Origin: Hemicentrotus pulcherrimus
Lineage: Eukaryota; Echinodermata; Echinoidea; Camarodonta; Strongylocentrotidae
NCBI GenBank assembly: GCA_003118195.1
Contig: BEXV01000082.1
Span: 92,556 to 156,555, forward strand
Direction: 5' to 3'
DNA: 64,000 nucleotides
Within the stretch, counting starts at the first letter, position 1, and every line of letters starts with the position of its first letter. Positions 1 to 13,932 of this stretch are shown in pieces. The translations under genes and the position numbers were made by a program. Below the pieces are notes generated by a model. It was not told the DNA's origin, did no database searches, and worked only from the letters and a program-made list of their open reading frames with translations.

Positions 1-1249
1 TAAAAAACCGACAGATGGACTACAATCAACTTGAATTTTAAAAATTGCTCTATGGCGGAGGCATCATTTTCGACTGCGCGCAGTCAAAATTCCATCTTGT
101 TTTGTTCTGTGTTAGTGTGAGAATATATTTTTTTATAATAACAAGAATACAAGATTCTCATCAAACCTCAAAAATGTTTTTTTATACCATGTCTCCTCTG
201 CTCATTTTTCACATGCAAAAGGTATATACTTTTTAAAAATTCTACATGTTTACTGTATTTCATTTAAAACTAGACTATTTTTCTTCTAATTTCTTTAGTC
301 TGCATTACACACCCTCCTATGTATCGATACCCACAACAATAGCACTTGTGTTTTGCTGAAAGCTAAATCTTTGATATGATAATGAGATTCCTAAGGCAAA
401 TAAAAATAACTGGTATAGGAACGATACACTGATAATCAGAATGGCTGTAAGTAATTAATCATTAATGCCCTCCTGCATCTCAGCTGAAAATTAAGAATCT
501 GTATTCATATAGCAGCAGTGTAGTAGACACCCATTGGTTTGAAGGGCATAAGACAGAAGGCTGTTAGTTCCTTTGACAACACACAGCCCTTACGGCCTTC
601 TTCCAGGCAGGGGATGATAGTAGGAAAACAACATGTTGTAGCAATGCAATCAAGGGATAGCTGGCTAATTTTGTTTACCAACCACTTGAGATAGAATGGC
701 TTGTGTTTCATTTTGTTTGATTGATCTGTATGCTTTGAGATTGGCGTTAGGGTATTTACACATGCTGTTCGAATAGGTCGTGAACTTTCATATCATTACA
801 TCACACCAATATTCCTGTTTTTTTCTTCAGACATGTCACATACGTGAGCTGCATAATTGTCAGGCTACTCTAGTTGTACACTGCCATGATATTCTTTATC
901 ATTAAATAAATGGTTAATTCTTAATACTTCAATTATGTGTATTTTTGGTGTGTCAGACATGCATGCTGTTTGAATATGGAGTGAACTTTCAAGAAATCAC
1001 ATCACTCCAATAATTTTGTTTTCTAAGAAAGGCAAAATACATGAGATACATACTGTTCTGGCCTGGGTTCTAATAAATACGTTAATTTTTGCCATGTGGT
1101 TGCTCAACTGGCTAATTATTAAGGCTTTAATACAGTATATTTGGATTTAGCCTTCTTTTCTGGTAATGGTTACTGCTTTTAGCTATGCTATTATATAGTG
1201 TTTTTATTAGATGTATATGCAAATCGATCATGGGGTAGTAAATTTGCGA

Positions 1250-1345
1250 CCCCCCCCCTCTCTCTCTCTTGCTTTCTCTCTTGCTCTCTTTCTTTCTCTC
1301 TTAATTGCTCTCTCTTTCTTTCTCTCTTTCCCTTTCTATCCCCCT
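1250..1345 (+). repeat. CT-rich low-complexity tract
   Basis: C run followed by CT/CTTT units; the overlapping open frames on both strands are artefacts. Confidence 0.9.
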
Positions 1346-3035
1346 TCATTATGTTTTTGGAGTGTGACTGTTCATTCAAAATGTGCATATGGTTGAACGG
1401 AATAGAGATATATAAGACTATATTTTATTTCTGTGATAGAAATATTCATGAAAACTATTCATTTTTGCTTGATAACATTGCAGGAGTTTAATTTAATGAT
1501 TACTATAATGATATCATATGTAATGAAGCATATTTTATGATTAAAAAAAAAAGGATACACTTTGCGAAGTAGTAATGTCACCATGTTCATCAGCGAAATG
1601 AGGACCATTTTAAATAAACCCCTTTATACTTGATTGTGCATGTTATAAAAAATACACTAGATGTATTGATTATTCATGAAGTATAGTGCATCATGTTGTT
1701 TTCTAGATGTGAAAGTCCTGTGATTGTGATGTTGAAATTAAAATAAAACACAAAGCTTTTTTTCTTCTCCACTTTGAATTGATGTTTCTCCCCATAATGT
1801 CAGCAATATCACGGGTTCCAACCCACGCCTCCAGCCATAAAGAAGATAAAAAGAAAACCTATAAAATAATCATAGATTTTGCCTGTCAGGCCTGTTTCTC
1901 TTCATCAATTATTGGTGCTTGCACAGCATTTGAAACAACGACTGAACCTCGGGGGATGATAGAGACGGTTTAATAATGAGGCAGAAAACGTTGTCAATTC
2001 CAAGCTGTTTTTCACGCCCCCCCCCCTCTTTCAGTCGAGTGAACTTGGTGTAGCTGAAGTAACACAAGGGCATTGGAAAGATAAAAAATTGTTTCTAAAT
2101 GATGTTGAACAACTGTAATGAAACGTATAACGAAAGTTGTGTAGTGAAATGGAGTGCTGAGCACCATTTCAGATGAAGACGTTAAGAATCAAAAAGAAAA
2201 TAAAATTCTGTAACTTGGCAAGCGTTTGTTGTGAGTACATGGTGCTATGTCTGGCAAACTGTAATTTTGTAGACTCGAGCATTACCCATGATATCAAAAG
2301 ATGAAACTTATGTGGCGTAAGCTGACCTGTCAAAAACTGGTTCCTTTTTTTTGTGACATTCATTTGTATGATGTTCTCATTATATTTGTTTGCCCTATAA
2401 ACTGTGTGATGATACAAGTTCTTGTGTGAATGCCTCATTTGACATTATACTGTGGGGCTTTGGTTTGTCTAGTGCTCTCATCAAGTCAAAACATACAAAT
2501 CTGTGTTAATCCTGTTAAAATATCTTCTGTCTAGCTGGGTATTTACATTACCGAGAAACTGCTGCAAGCCAGCTACTTAGAGATCAATCACTTTTGTACG
2601 AACAAGTGGGAACACTCTGTGGGATCAAATTTGTAACTGGAATGAAAGGGTAGAAAATAAAACTCCTTTTGCATAAAGCATGATGATATTTATGGCAAGT
2701 CCTGGGTCACATTTTGTTTAGGTGTGACAATAGAGGTGAAACAAATAAATATTCATGGACAAAAAATAAATTGAAGGTTAAATACGTGTATGAATATACA
2801 AAAAGCTGTCACTTTTTAAATATTAATCATCCCGACCTTGATTCATATTGCAGAGATATATTTGCAAATATATCTGTTTTACTGAAGATATTTCATTTTT
2901 CTGATAATATGGTAAGCTCAGGTTTATGACAGCTTCAATGTTATACCTGCATTTGTATCATGATGCTTTTATTTTCATTATTATACTTTCATTCATGTTC
3001 CTTAAATGCTCATGCACCTTATCACAGTATAGCCA

Positions 3036-3143
3036 TGCTAAAGCTGGGGTAATAATATGCTTGCAGGGCCCTTCAGCGAGAGCAGTATTAATACTGATGA
3101 TAAACAAGAAATACTTTTATCATTATTATTATTATTGTTATAT
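3036..3143 (+). mobile_element. SINE-like repeat, partial copy
   Basis: GGTAATAATATGCTTGCAGGGCCC followed by GAGCAGTATTAATACTG (words given in part) and an ATT tail; matches the 3' half of the copy at 31.6 kb. Confidence 0.6.
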
Positions 3144-6100
3144 GCAAAGTCACTATAATTATCTCTCTCTTCATCATGATTTTTCTTTGAGTCGATGATA
3201 CATAATTTTTCATAAAATCATGACACTCCTTCAACTGATAATTAGGACCTTGCTGATTATGTTGGAGAAAAACATAACACACTAGTGAAGGCTAGATATA
3301 ATTAGTTTGAGATTAATCCTTGTCATAGAGAATATTGAAAATAAATATGTAATAATTCTGTGCAGACAGAACAATGACAGGTAATTTCAATGTATCTTGG
3401 TGAGAATCAAATTTTGGTTTCCATGGTGTATTGTTTGGCTCATTTTTCATTACATCTCATTACTTTTGGAAACCAGTCATGTGATGTAAATGAGGCACCA
3501 GTACAGATTTGTAAAAATAATGAATTTTTCCTCTCGAGTAGAAATGTTTTCATTTCATAAGAGTGAGCATGATATTGTTAATTGTAGATTCTTTGAGCGG
3601 ATGAATGAATATCATGCAGTGGAGCCAAAAATCGTGCAGGTATATTCAGTACAATGTCAAAATGAGTAATGTTTCTGCATCTTATGGTTTATGCATAGGT
3701 TGTGATGCATTTTCAAAATGCAAAAGGATGAGGAAAGACAGACAAGGAATTCAAAATCATTAGTAAAAAAATCTTTGAAAGCTGAAATTTGGAACTCCCA
3801 AGGATGAACAAGATACAGTGAATTTAGATAATAATAATAATTGAAAGTTTTTGTATAGGGCATAAAATATAGGCATAATCGCATTTCTCTATGTGCTTTA
3901 AATGCAAATGGAACGAAATATTTATCACAGTACCTTTTGCTACTATTTAACATGTACAATACAGGTCCTATTTGGTGTCTCATAAGTCACATATGACCCT
4001 ATGCTTCTCATCTACATATATACCATTTCTATTCCGGTGCTCGTGTTAGGTATATATTCACCAGCGTATTTGTTTTCACTCCCTAGAGCTGCGATGATCA
4101 AGTTTCTAGTTCTAGCTGTTATCCTCTTTATAGATCCCCAGGATGAGGATGTATTGTAGACAATACTCCTTCTGGATATTCCCCATGGAATATCCAAGGA
4201 GATAAAATGTTCTCATCAAACTTTGATTTCATGTTCTCCAAGAAAGAATGAAGAATGTATGAGTTTAAATTTTGGGATCATCCTTTATGACACCCACCTA
4301 GTTTCAGATTTTGTCTTTGATTTAATGCTTTTTTGGGAATTAAATAACTCCTCTTTTGATATTTGTTCATTCCTAGTACTTTGGAAGTTACATAATGATA
4401 AGACTTATTGTCATCTTGCGAGTTTTTCTTTAATTAATTTTAAGGTATTTGACAAGTATTGGTCATGGACATTTTTGGGGTTAAAATATGTTTTTACTCC
4501 ATTCATGAATTAGAATTAGTATTAAAAGATTAAAAAATAATTTGATTAATAGTTTTGAAAGCTCCAGGAAAAAAGGGCTGTCATTATAATGATTTTTAAA
4601 AAGGTATTGATTTTGGTTTAGAGTATTTCTGAACGAGTCTGATTTTGAAAAATTGATTAATCCTGTTTGTTTGTTGAATGTGATGTACAAGATATTTATT
4701 ATGAATTGGATACTTCATTTTGCATGTGATCAGCTGCCTCAGTAACTGTGTCATCTGGAACAGTCATTAGTTTCATTAAAGATTTACCCGTCATGTTGTC
4801 GGCAACATCACCGCTACAGCTTTAACATCATTATTTGTTAATAATTCATAATGCAGTGATTATTCCTTCATTCATAACATCTATTATACCACTTAGGTAA
4901 CTTTCCTTTTCCCTATCTTACAGGCCCAGATTTCTAAGTTGTTTTGTGTTCTTTCTATATTCCCTATTACTGATGAGATTCTCCAAATGATAATTTTTGT
5001 CTCATATGATCAATATCTAATCATACATACATGTATCACATACTCTGTGATGTATTGAACTAGGGCATATGATTCCATCTTTCATGATTACACACACAAA
5101 AGAAAGAATAAACTTGGGGGCTCTTGACAGAGTAATGCAGCCATATATCTCATTGGTTAGTAGTTTTCCTTTTCAGCTACATTAAACATCATTAGTAACA
5201 TCATCATACCAGTCATCCTTTACTAACACAATCACCAGAAGTAAATGATCATCTTAACCGTTACAGTGACGTAGATGGCGAATCCTCCCGTAAGATGCTA
5301 ATCCAGTGATCATACACTGGGGGAAAATAGCTATCTATTTCATTGCGAAGCACAAACAGGATTCATAGATAGCAGAAATTTGATACTATATGGCATGTAT
5401 TTTGTTCCCTTCTGTAGAATGTATTTTGTTCACTTCTTTAGAAGAAAGCTAAGAACCAAGCTGGGAATTGGACTCTTGAGAGATTACCTATGATGCCTGT
5501 GTGTAAAGGGAGCAGCACAGCATGGCTTTAGTTTCATTGTAATTGATGGAGTAACAAACTCAAGGATTTTCGTTCAACATCCTTCTTTCTATTTAGCAGC
5601 AGAATTAGTCCACCATTTGGGGTACAGTGTTTTCCTTCTATATCTCACTATCATAGTTGAAAGTTGAATATAAGAAGGAAATGAATGTTTATTTGATAGT
5701 GAAAATATTGGAGTGAAACGGGGAGGGGTTTTAATAGTACTCCTGATTTTTTGTTGTTGATGATACCTGTATCAGACCAGTTGAGATTTTTTGGGGTACA
5801 TATGAAAATCGATTGGTCTAAATCTTTCTCTTCATGCGCATCATAAAAAAACCTGGGTATTCTTAAAGCTCTTATAGATAAATTGGTCCTAAGGGTTTAA
5901 GAAGCAAGATTATACAGTCTCAGTTTCATGCATTTCTATTAAAAGAACTCCAGATATGATTTTGAAATTCCTTTTATAGATATTTATTTGATTGCAAAGC
6001 AAATTAATGTTGCTTATTATTCTTAAACTTACAGCATTATTTTTTCCTCCCTACCGGTAGATAGATTACTAAATAGTGTATTTACTATTTGATAAAGCCA

Positions 6101-6439
6101 CAAAGCTTCTTTTATGTCCATGTCCAATGTTACATTGTAACTTTAAAGCATGGCCTAATGTGATGAATGATCCAATTACACCCCAGTGACTGCATGCATG
6201 TAGAGAGGATGTCAGCATGAAGAATGAGACGAGGAGACAATGATGTGCAGGGATTGCTCTGTTCAGTAAAGATGTTAGGTGTCTATTGTATACATCATGT
6301 CAGAATTCTACAGTCACACTTGAGACATGCGTGCCATGTCGGACCGCATCATTAGAATACGATTGAGACCTTACAATAAATTTTGTCAAGGTTCTTTTTT
6401 TTTTTATGTGAGAGTGTATGGTGGATGTGAGAGGAAGGG

Positions 6440-6440
6440 N
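6440..6440. other. Single ambiguous base
   Basis: One N within a G/A-rich stretch, a base-calling uncertainty. Confidence 1.
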
Positions 6441-6479
6441 GGGGAGAGAGAGATGCAGATAATCACTCACATTTTGCCT

Positions 6480-6750
6480 CATTTGAACTGAAGCAATCAT
6501 GTTAGCATTTGTCTTCGGAGTTTGGTCTGCAAAGGAAGAATTCATCATAAAGGTAGTATTCATCTTGGTATTCATCTTAGTTAGAATTAATGTTAGCATT
6601 CATCCTGAAAGTAATAATCATAGCGTTGATTTTAGCTAGGAGTCATAAAGGTAGCTTTCATATATAATATTTGTCCTGAAGGTAGATTTTATATCAGCTT
6701 TCATCTTAAAGGTAGCATTCATAGGGAACTCACAATAGCATTCACCCTGA
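6480..6750 (+). repeat. Degenerate short tandem repeat (TAGCATTCAT / AAGGTAG words)
   Basis: Variants of TTAGCATTCATC.TGAAAGGTAG recur around 6500, 6548, 6592, 6640, 6675, 6700 and 6735, with a period near 30-45 bases. Noncoding. Confidence 0.6.
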
Positions 6751-7999
6751 GCAAAAATCCATTATTTTTCCCCTCTAAATCCTTCTGGTTGTCAACTAGT
6801 TTAATTATATTCTTGTGCTCAACTGTACCTTATCCTTGAGCAAGGCTTTCATACATTATTCCAAATTACACCTCCATTAGAATCAGGTTAACTACCACAC
6901 CCTTCTTCCTTACCCCTACCCTCTTATGTACCCCTGATATTCACCATACCACCAGGTTGGCCTTCTTTCTTACCCCTTCCCTCCAACCCGATCCTCCAGT
7001 ACATTAACTAACTTTTACCATCATTCTCGGGTCTCCCTAAGCCCATCAGATGTGCCTTGCCAATGAGGTATTATCAGATTTCAGTTAATGGATCAGTGAC
7101 ATAAGTAAGATAAGATTATTAGACTAGGGGCGGGGGCTGTATCCCGAGGCTGGAAAGCAAGATGGAGGAGATGTCTGTGGTGGTATTTTGGAAAGCAAAT
7201 GCAATTAATCAGTCTCATTTGATGAATTTCAATGACCCCCGCTCATGCGGTTTTGCTCCTTGTGTACACATAGGTGTTATTAACTTTTTCAGGCATTAAA
7301 AAGACGTCGATCTTCTTAGATGAGCGAAAAACTTTGCCATCCTCAAGACAAAAATTGAAATAAGAGAGAAAACATCAAATGGAAAGAGAGAGGGAAAATA
7401 AATCAAATAGGGCAAAAGATCAGATGATATTGACCTCAACCATCAAATATCGCATACCGGTAACCTATTTTCTTAAAGAAAAATATCTTTGCAAGTCACG
7501 TAATGATGCTGCTCTATTTTAAATCTAAAATGATAAATAAGTTGTTAGTAGCTTGGAATGAATGATGACAGAACAAATGAAAGAGCTTTATTAGTCTCAA
7601 TTGATCACAGTAGAGTTCACTTTGGACAGAATAGCTATATACTGATTATATTTTGTTTCTAGTGATTTGACTTGCTTTTTCATTTGATCAAAATCATTCA
7701 TTTAGGATGAGAGGATATTTTGAATATGTTGGACAGTTGTAATGAAACCAGATATTTGTTGTTTTGTTCATTGATATCTCTGGCAATCACCCTCACATCT
7801 ACATTTGATCCTTTGAATGTCTCGCGTCTTGCGGGGGCAAAAGTTCATCAAGTTGGCCTTTGTTTTTATATTTATTATTGAATGACATTATAGCTGTGTG
7901 TTTACATGCATTGCTGGCATAGATTCCATTCCTGATTGGTGGGGGGGGGGGAAGTTTAGTTTTGTAACTGTGTTTATTTCTCAAATGTGAATAGATTTG

Positions 8000-8570
8000 T
8001 CAATTCAATGATAAACCTGAAATAGGGACACAGTTTAGTTTTGTTCATGTATCAAGTCACAATGAGAAGTCGTTTGGGGTCTACCACTCAGATCTAAATG
8101 AACTCCTTTAATATATTTGAATCCTTTTTTTAATTAAGGGGTCTAAGTAAAGTTGTATTAATGTGTCAGGATATGATGATATTAAAGTGGTTCGCTGTCT
8201 GAGTAAAAGTTGTGTTAATGTGTGAGGTCATGATAAATAGTTTGGTGTCTATCTTCCAGGTGTGAAATGGACCTTAATCCAATTCTGATCCTTGAAAGAG
8301 AGGCAGTAGTTGAGTATTGTTAAGGTGTGAATGGGCTTCTTTATTTCTCTGTTATCCTGATAGAGGAGCAGAGGTCTATTTATGTTGATGTGCCATGTCA
8401 TGATGAAGACTCTTTTGATGTCTATCTCCCAGGTGTTAATGGGAGCATTAATTTCATTGTGATTCTTGGTAGAAGATAGTAGGTGTGAAAGGGTTCAGAG
8501 ATTGATTTCATTAGAGTATCAGGTTGTGATGAGTACCCTTTAGTAATTATTTCTCATATGTGAATCAGCT
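8000..8570 (+). repeat. Highly degenerate tandem repeat region
   Basis: Phrases such as 'atgatgaag.ctcttttgatgtctatctcccaggtgt.aatggg', 'gtcatgataaatagtttggtgtctatcttccaggtgtgaaatgg' and 'ttgatttcatt.gagtatcaggttgtgatgagtac' recur about every 100-170 bases (near 8050, 8230, 8400, 8520). The copies are old and poorly matched. Confidence 0.55.
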
Positions 8571-9293
8571 CATTAATTTCATTCTTGTTTGGGTACAGGG
8601 ATTAAAGTTAGTTTTTTGCTATGTCAGGCATCCTAACAAAGTTATTTTGAGTCTTTTTTTTTATCTTGGTACAAATAACCTTAAGTCATGTAGATATCAT
8701 TACTTTAAAAATAATGCTATATCATTATTACTTCAGGAGTAATTTAAAGGAAATTCCTTACTAAATGTCACCAGTCTTTTCAAGAAGCTACCGGAATGAT
8801 TATTCACAAGAGGTTTTTTTTTTTCCATTGAAAAGTACCCTTAAATTGGTTTATACAAGAATACAGAATTAAGCCTCATCGCCCAGGTATACCCTGAGGC
8901 ATGTTGAATGAACCCTTTGCTTTTATCCCCTACTTATCTACGTGTATAATAACATTAAAGCTTTTCACCTGCGATCTAAATTGCTGTGTCTCCTTCCAAA
9001 GGTGACAAATGCTTTTCGTAAAAATGTTTAGCTCCAGGGCAGAAGGCATGTCTGTAGACTGTAAAGGGGGGTCATCTGCCTCCGCCGCCAGTAACTGCTA
9101 CATGAATAGTGCATGAAAACATTCTTAATGCACTTGTCCTCGAGCCATGTGGGATTTCAGGCCATAATATTTATAGAATAGAAATGGACATGAATTCACA
9201 TAATTCCTTTCCTTGAAGGTAGTGGAATGTAATCCTTTATTTGCCATGGATTGAAACCCTGGACAGCCACATTGTTCTGATTGTGTACATGTA

Positions 9294-9372
9294 TACCATA
9301 CTGTATGTGTGACAAAGGTTGACTGTGGTGGTCCTTTGTTTGTTTCATGGGTTGAACAAAGCAAGTAAAGGG
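9294..9372 (+). repeat. Dispersed repeat copy (GTGTGACAAAGGTTG family)
   Basis: GTGTGACAAAGGTTG followed by GGTTGAACAAAGCAAGTAAA, paralleling the copy at 48.4 kb. The open frame on the other strand over this part is an artefact of the repeat. Confidence 0.55.
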
Positions 9373-9530
9373 TTAAGGATTTATTTTCATCATGTTGTGT
9401 ATCTTGATTTTGTATATCATTTCTGTGTAGAACAATAAATTGGAAGGTATTTTTCTATTTTCAAGTGCATGAAGGAGATTCAATCAATCTTTATCCTATG
9501 GCCTTTACCTCCATTGGCTGGAGGCATTAT

Positions 9531-9725
9531 GAGGTGCTGTGGTCCAGTGGATAATTCTCAGGAACTTTAACTGCAAGGTAAGGGGTTCAAATCCCTGCAC
9601 TGAAATGCACTGAGCGCTTATAACGGCTGCCTGAGCTAAAGCTAGGAAAATAATTTCCAAAGCACTTTGGAAGCGCATAGGGACGTTATAATGTGATATG
9701 CGCTATAAAAGAACAAAATATTATT
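9531..9725 (+). mobile_element. tRNA-derived SINE
   Basis: The head resembles a tRNA gene: an A-box-like TGGTCCAGTGG at 9540-9550 and a good B box GGTTCAAATCC at 9584-9594, 34 bases apart. No complete cloverleaf follows. The body ends with GGAAGCGCATAGGG and ATGCGCTATAAAA, the LINE-type 3' tail also seen at 63.5 kb, so the element was probably copied by an L2/CR1-type LINE. No functional tRNA gene is claimed. Confidence 0.8.
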
Positions 9726-11981
9726 TAACAAGTATTTATATCATACAAAGTGTAAAGTTAGTCTTACAATAGCATGAACTTTGTTTCTAAAATAAAATTA
9801 CAATTAATTTTTTGGACTCTTTTTTAATCTTTCTTGCCTTTACCTTGTACCTCTTACCTACCATCTTGTATGAGATGTGTTGACACAAGGGCAATCAACT
9901 CCTGAAACATATGCCATATTTCTCAGCGCAGTAGGCTAGCACACATTCACGTAGCTGGTGTAGATGCTGAGAAACACAGTTTTACCTAGTGTTTTTGAGG
10001 GGTTGCTCTCTGGACCTTTCCACAAGGCACTGAATGCTAAACCCAGGGTAACTAGCGCTTAGGCCCCTTCGGAAATGTCTGTTTCCCGAAATCAAATTTT
10101 ATTCAATGTGTTGATAATGTTATTCCTCAGTGTTACTTTGCTTTCTATAAAAGCCTTTGCAAACCCCCTTTTAACATCGCCTTTTTCTTCTTTTTTTATG
10201 AGGTCTGTTCTTGATATATGTTTCTTCTTTATTTCAATCAAGAGATCACTTGAATAAATTATGTAACTGTAATTGATGATGTGAAATGTTTAGAAAGACA
10301 ATAATGAAGTTGTACAAATAATACAAATAATGAAAATCTAACTACTGAGTAATATATATTTGTCATAAGTCTTTTACAATTTATTTAAATGATTTTTTTT
10401 TGAAGGGATGATTTCAAGCAATCAAAATGATAAAGAGAAATGGAATCCACGCTAAAAATAAAACTTCCTATCTTGTCGATTTGAGTAGCATCACATTTTT
10501 GAGTTGCTACAGTCTGTCCATCTCCCCCAGCTCCTCTCTGTAGCTATAGCAGCTGAAATCCAATCCGGGCTAGACCAATTATTAACTGACAGCTTTGCAT
10601 GCTGCCTGGGAGCATCGTGACTTGTGCTCTGTCGTTCAGCTTGTGAAACTCTGTGTATATTGACAGAAGAGTATGCGGAACCAAACGGGAAGTTTACATA
10701 CCACTGCCCCCACAAGAGCAAGAGGCTTGTCAACCTAGGAATGGCTTGTTATTGTTTCCTCGTCTCTCTTTCCTGGAATAAAAAGGTTACTTAAGAATCA
10801 TAAAATGGGAACATTGATGATTGGTGTTGTGATGAGGCATTCTTTATTCACTTGCATGGTAAGCTAATTGCATGGTACTAATGAAAATAACATTGGAAAG
10901 CAGTTTTTTTGTTATTTATCAGAGCTACAGGATTCGTTTTAATGTTTGTTTGACACAGTTTGCACATTTGTGGATTCATATTTAGATTGCAGTCTTTTTG
11001 TGTAAACTGTGAGTACTTCAATGTATGTATTGAGTAAAAATTTATTGATTATTCATGGGAGCTCTCATTTTTTGTTTTTTGAATTTGTATGACTAGGTTT
11101 GGCTTTCTAGAGTTGAGATACGTTTTCTGTTTCCAGAGCTGTATTTTTTTAAAATTGTTAAGCTTGCTATAGCTTAATTGTTTTACTTTCCAATTAGTAT
11201 TGGATTGAGAGTCAGTCGGGGATTCAGAATTCTAGCACACTTTAATTTGTCTGATGGACTTTGGCTCCATATTCAGAGCCCTATCTTCAGGACATCCCGG
11301 TGGTCATAATATATCTCCATCATCAGCAGAGATAGAAGAAGGGTTATTTGTAGAAGATGTTGTACTGTTTATTAATGTCCGGCATTATGCTTACTTTAGG
11401 CAACCTCTCATTTAGACAATCTCTCCTTATCAACAGGAGTTATGATTGCACGTAGGCGCAAAAAATAGCCATTTGATTGCTTATTCTAAATGGAGGTTGG
11501 AATATGCAACTGACCGAGTTGGAAGATACATGCATGGAGCAAGAATAGGAGGGTCAAGAAAATATTTGAAAATAAGCCGAGTGAGCGTTATTGAGCTTTC
11601 GTTATATTTTGCAATTTCCTTTAAAGTACATGTCTCATATTATTTGATGTGAAATTAACAATCACTCCACACTTGCTTTTTTGTATGTATGCATCTTTTT
11701 GTGATATGAACCATAAAATTCGCATAAGCTGCACTGTGTGCAGATTTTTTTTTTTTTTGAGTAGAAGCATGCTTTGGTATATTAAGGCCATATACTTTTT
11801 GAAGACAAATGCCATTGTTCCTTTAGATCTGGTTGTTTTTATAATTTTCATCTACTTGTCGATTTTGAACTTTGGTGTTTGGTTAGGGTTTATTCATGTA
11901 AAAATTATATTGAGTATCCTATGGCCTAGTATTGAGATAAAAAAAGTAAGATATATTGGGAGCAGAATGTATCTCAAGATG

Positions 11982-11985
<4 letters not shown>

Positions 11986-12018
<33 letters not shown>
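11986..12018 (+). repeat. (GA)n microsatellite
   Basis: Pure AG run of about 32 bases just before the fold-back element at 12.1 kb. Confidence 0.95.
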
Positions 12019-12020
<2 letters not shown>

Positions 12021-12081
12021 TGAGAAATTAATAAATATGGAAATGTTATCAATATGATATATTTATACATGTAGACATAAA

Positions 12082-12296
12082 GGCCAAATTCACCAAAAAG
12101 TTTTGATTTAACCCATGGTTTAAATCCTCATTTACATAACCCATGGTCTAAAATTAGCGTTATTAATCGTGTACACAATCAAAGTACCAATATTAGACGT
12201 TCGTAAGGTACTTAGGTACTCTTACTTGCGCTAATTTTAAATCATGGGTTATGTAAATTAAGATTTAAATTTAAACTTCCTTCATGAGTTCGGGCC
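12082..12296. mobile_element. Fold-back element (GGCC...ACCCATGG arms)
   Basis: Arms contain ATTTACATAACCCATGGT and, inverted, ATCATGGGTTATGTAAAT, then CTAAAATTAGCG/CGCTAATTTTAA. The outer ends are GGCCaaATTCA and TGAGTTCGGGCC, less well matched. Confidence 0.8.
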
Positions 12297-13394
12297 AGAG
12301 GCTTGTACACATAAAGACACATTATACATCTTCACAAACATAATCTCCTTTAGATATCAAACTACCGTCCATATCAACCCCCATCGGTATTTAGCGGTAG
12401 AGATGTGGTATTTGGCTCCAATAGGCATCTATTACACCCTGAGGGTGTTCACATATCTATAGCAATCAGCTCAAGAATTTGTCTCAATTTACTGTCAAGT
12501 CAGAGCCCTTAATGATGTTTATCAAATATGATCATATTCAGACAAACAAACAAAAGCAAAAAGCTTAATAGTCTTATTTGGAGAGGTGCTAGAAGTTGGA
12601 AAATGAATACATTGTTTATTCTCGTTGTGCTCATTTCATCAGCATATATTTCATATTATCAGAGATCTTTCGCCATTGTCTTCAAGATTGGAATTAACTT
12701 ATAATAAATAGTAAACTCTGCTATTTAGATACATGTAGGGTTTTGATGTCAGTTGTGCTATTTAATCAATCAAACGCTGTTCGATGATTCTATGCATTAA
12801 AAACATAAATCATTTTCTGTTACGTAGACTCCAGTTGTGCAGGGGGATAACAATCATTAATTTTAAATGTCTGTGAGAGTATGCTGGATATTCCAGCAGC
12901 AAAGTAGAAAGGCAGATTATAGTCTGAAAGCTGTTCATAAAAAATTGTTTAGAATAATAAATCATTTAGTCTTAAACCTGTCAATTATGATTATTTGTGT
13001 GAAGTTCAGTTTTATGGCAAAAAAAGGATCTCTCACAACTCTGTGAGGCCATGTAACTTTGGAACAGTCACTGAAATCATTGCTAGTTGATGCTAATGTA
13101 AAATCAGTGATAGTTTATTCATTGGAAATTTCTTTTGATATCATATTAAGCAACCAACATTTAATTCATTTTTTTGTTACTGCCTGATAACCAAATATGT
13201 TAAGATGGCAATTTTCTACCATTGTACATATCCCACTTTTTTTTCTTCTTCATTTTATTATTATATTTTTTAAAAATACAGATACTGATTGAATTGACCA
13301 TTATACAACCTCTATGTTTTTATGGATTCATGCGAATCTGTTACACCCTGTTGTCCTATACATATATATATGTATATATATATAGGACAAACAA

Positions 13395-13932
13395 AATGAA
13401 ACCTCTTATAAACAACATAATGCATTTAAGCCAATTGTTTTACCAAGTCAAACAGTTTATAATTTTTTTAATAAATCAAAGTCGACTTATTGCTCATTCC
13501 TAGCCACATGGTGACATACCAATAATGGCTTTCTTCATGCTCCTACTGCATATATTTCATCTTTGAGAGCACCAAGTGTTATCTAATGTAGATGTCAACC
13601 TATTATAATATCCCCCTATGAATCCTTAGATATAAAAGCAGTTTTTATTTGTTTCTCGTTGACGATGACTTTCAAAACAGTGTACAGCTGGTAATAAAAC
13701 CTCTTATATACATCATTATGCATTTTAGCCATTGATTTCCAAAGTCAAACAGTTTATCATTAAATGTTGGAGTTCATTTATTGCTCATCCCTAGCCACCA
13801 TGTGACATACCATTAATGGCTTTCTTTAAGCTTCTACTGGAAATATTTCAGCTAAGTCATCAACTATATAGATATAAAAGCAGCTTTGATTTATTTGCCT
13901 TTGACAATGACTTTCAAAACAGTGTACAGTTA
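13395..13932 (+). repeat. Tandem segmental duplication (298 + 240 bases)
   Basis: Copy 1 (13395-13692) and copy 2 (13693-13932) share in order: AAACCTCTTATA, AAGTCAAACAGTTTAT, TATTGCTCATCCCTAGCCAC, GTGACATACC.ATAATGG, AGATATAAAAGCAG and ACTTTCAAAACAGTGTACAG. Copy 2 lacks about 58 bases of the middle. Noncoding. Confidence 0.9.

Larger units (their letters stand above)
1..9293. other. AT-rich noncoding sequence
   Basis: Apart from the repeats listed separately I see no exon, RNA gene or other defined element. The open frames are short, AT-driven and without recognisable domains. Confidence 0.6.

Noticed and set aside
1191..1491. Overlapping frames on both strands near 1.2-1.5 kb
   Set aside because: Driven by a CT-rich tract; no domain or conservation sign.
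9531..9610. Functional tRNA gene
   Set aside because: A and B boxes are present but no acceptor stem pairs and a SINE body with a LINE-type tail follows.
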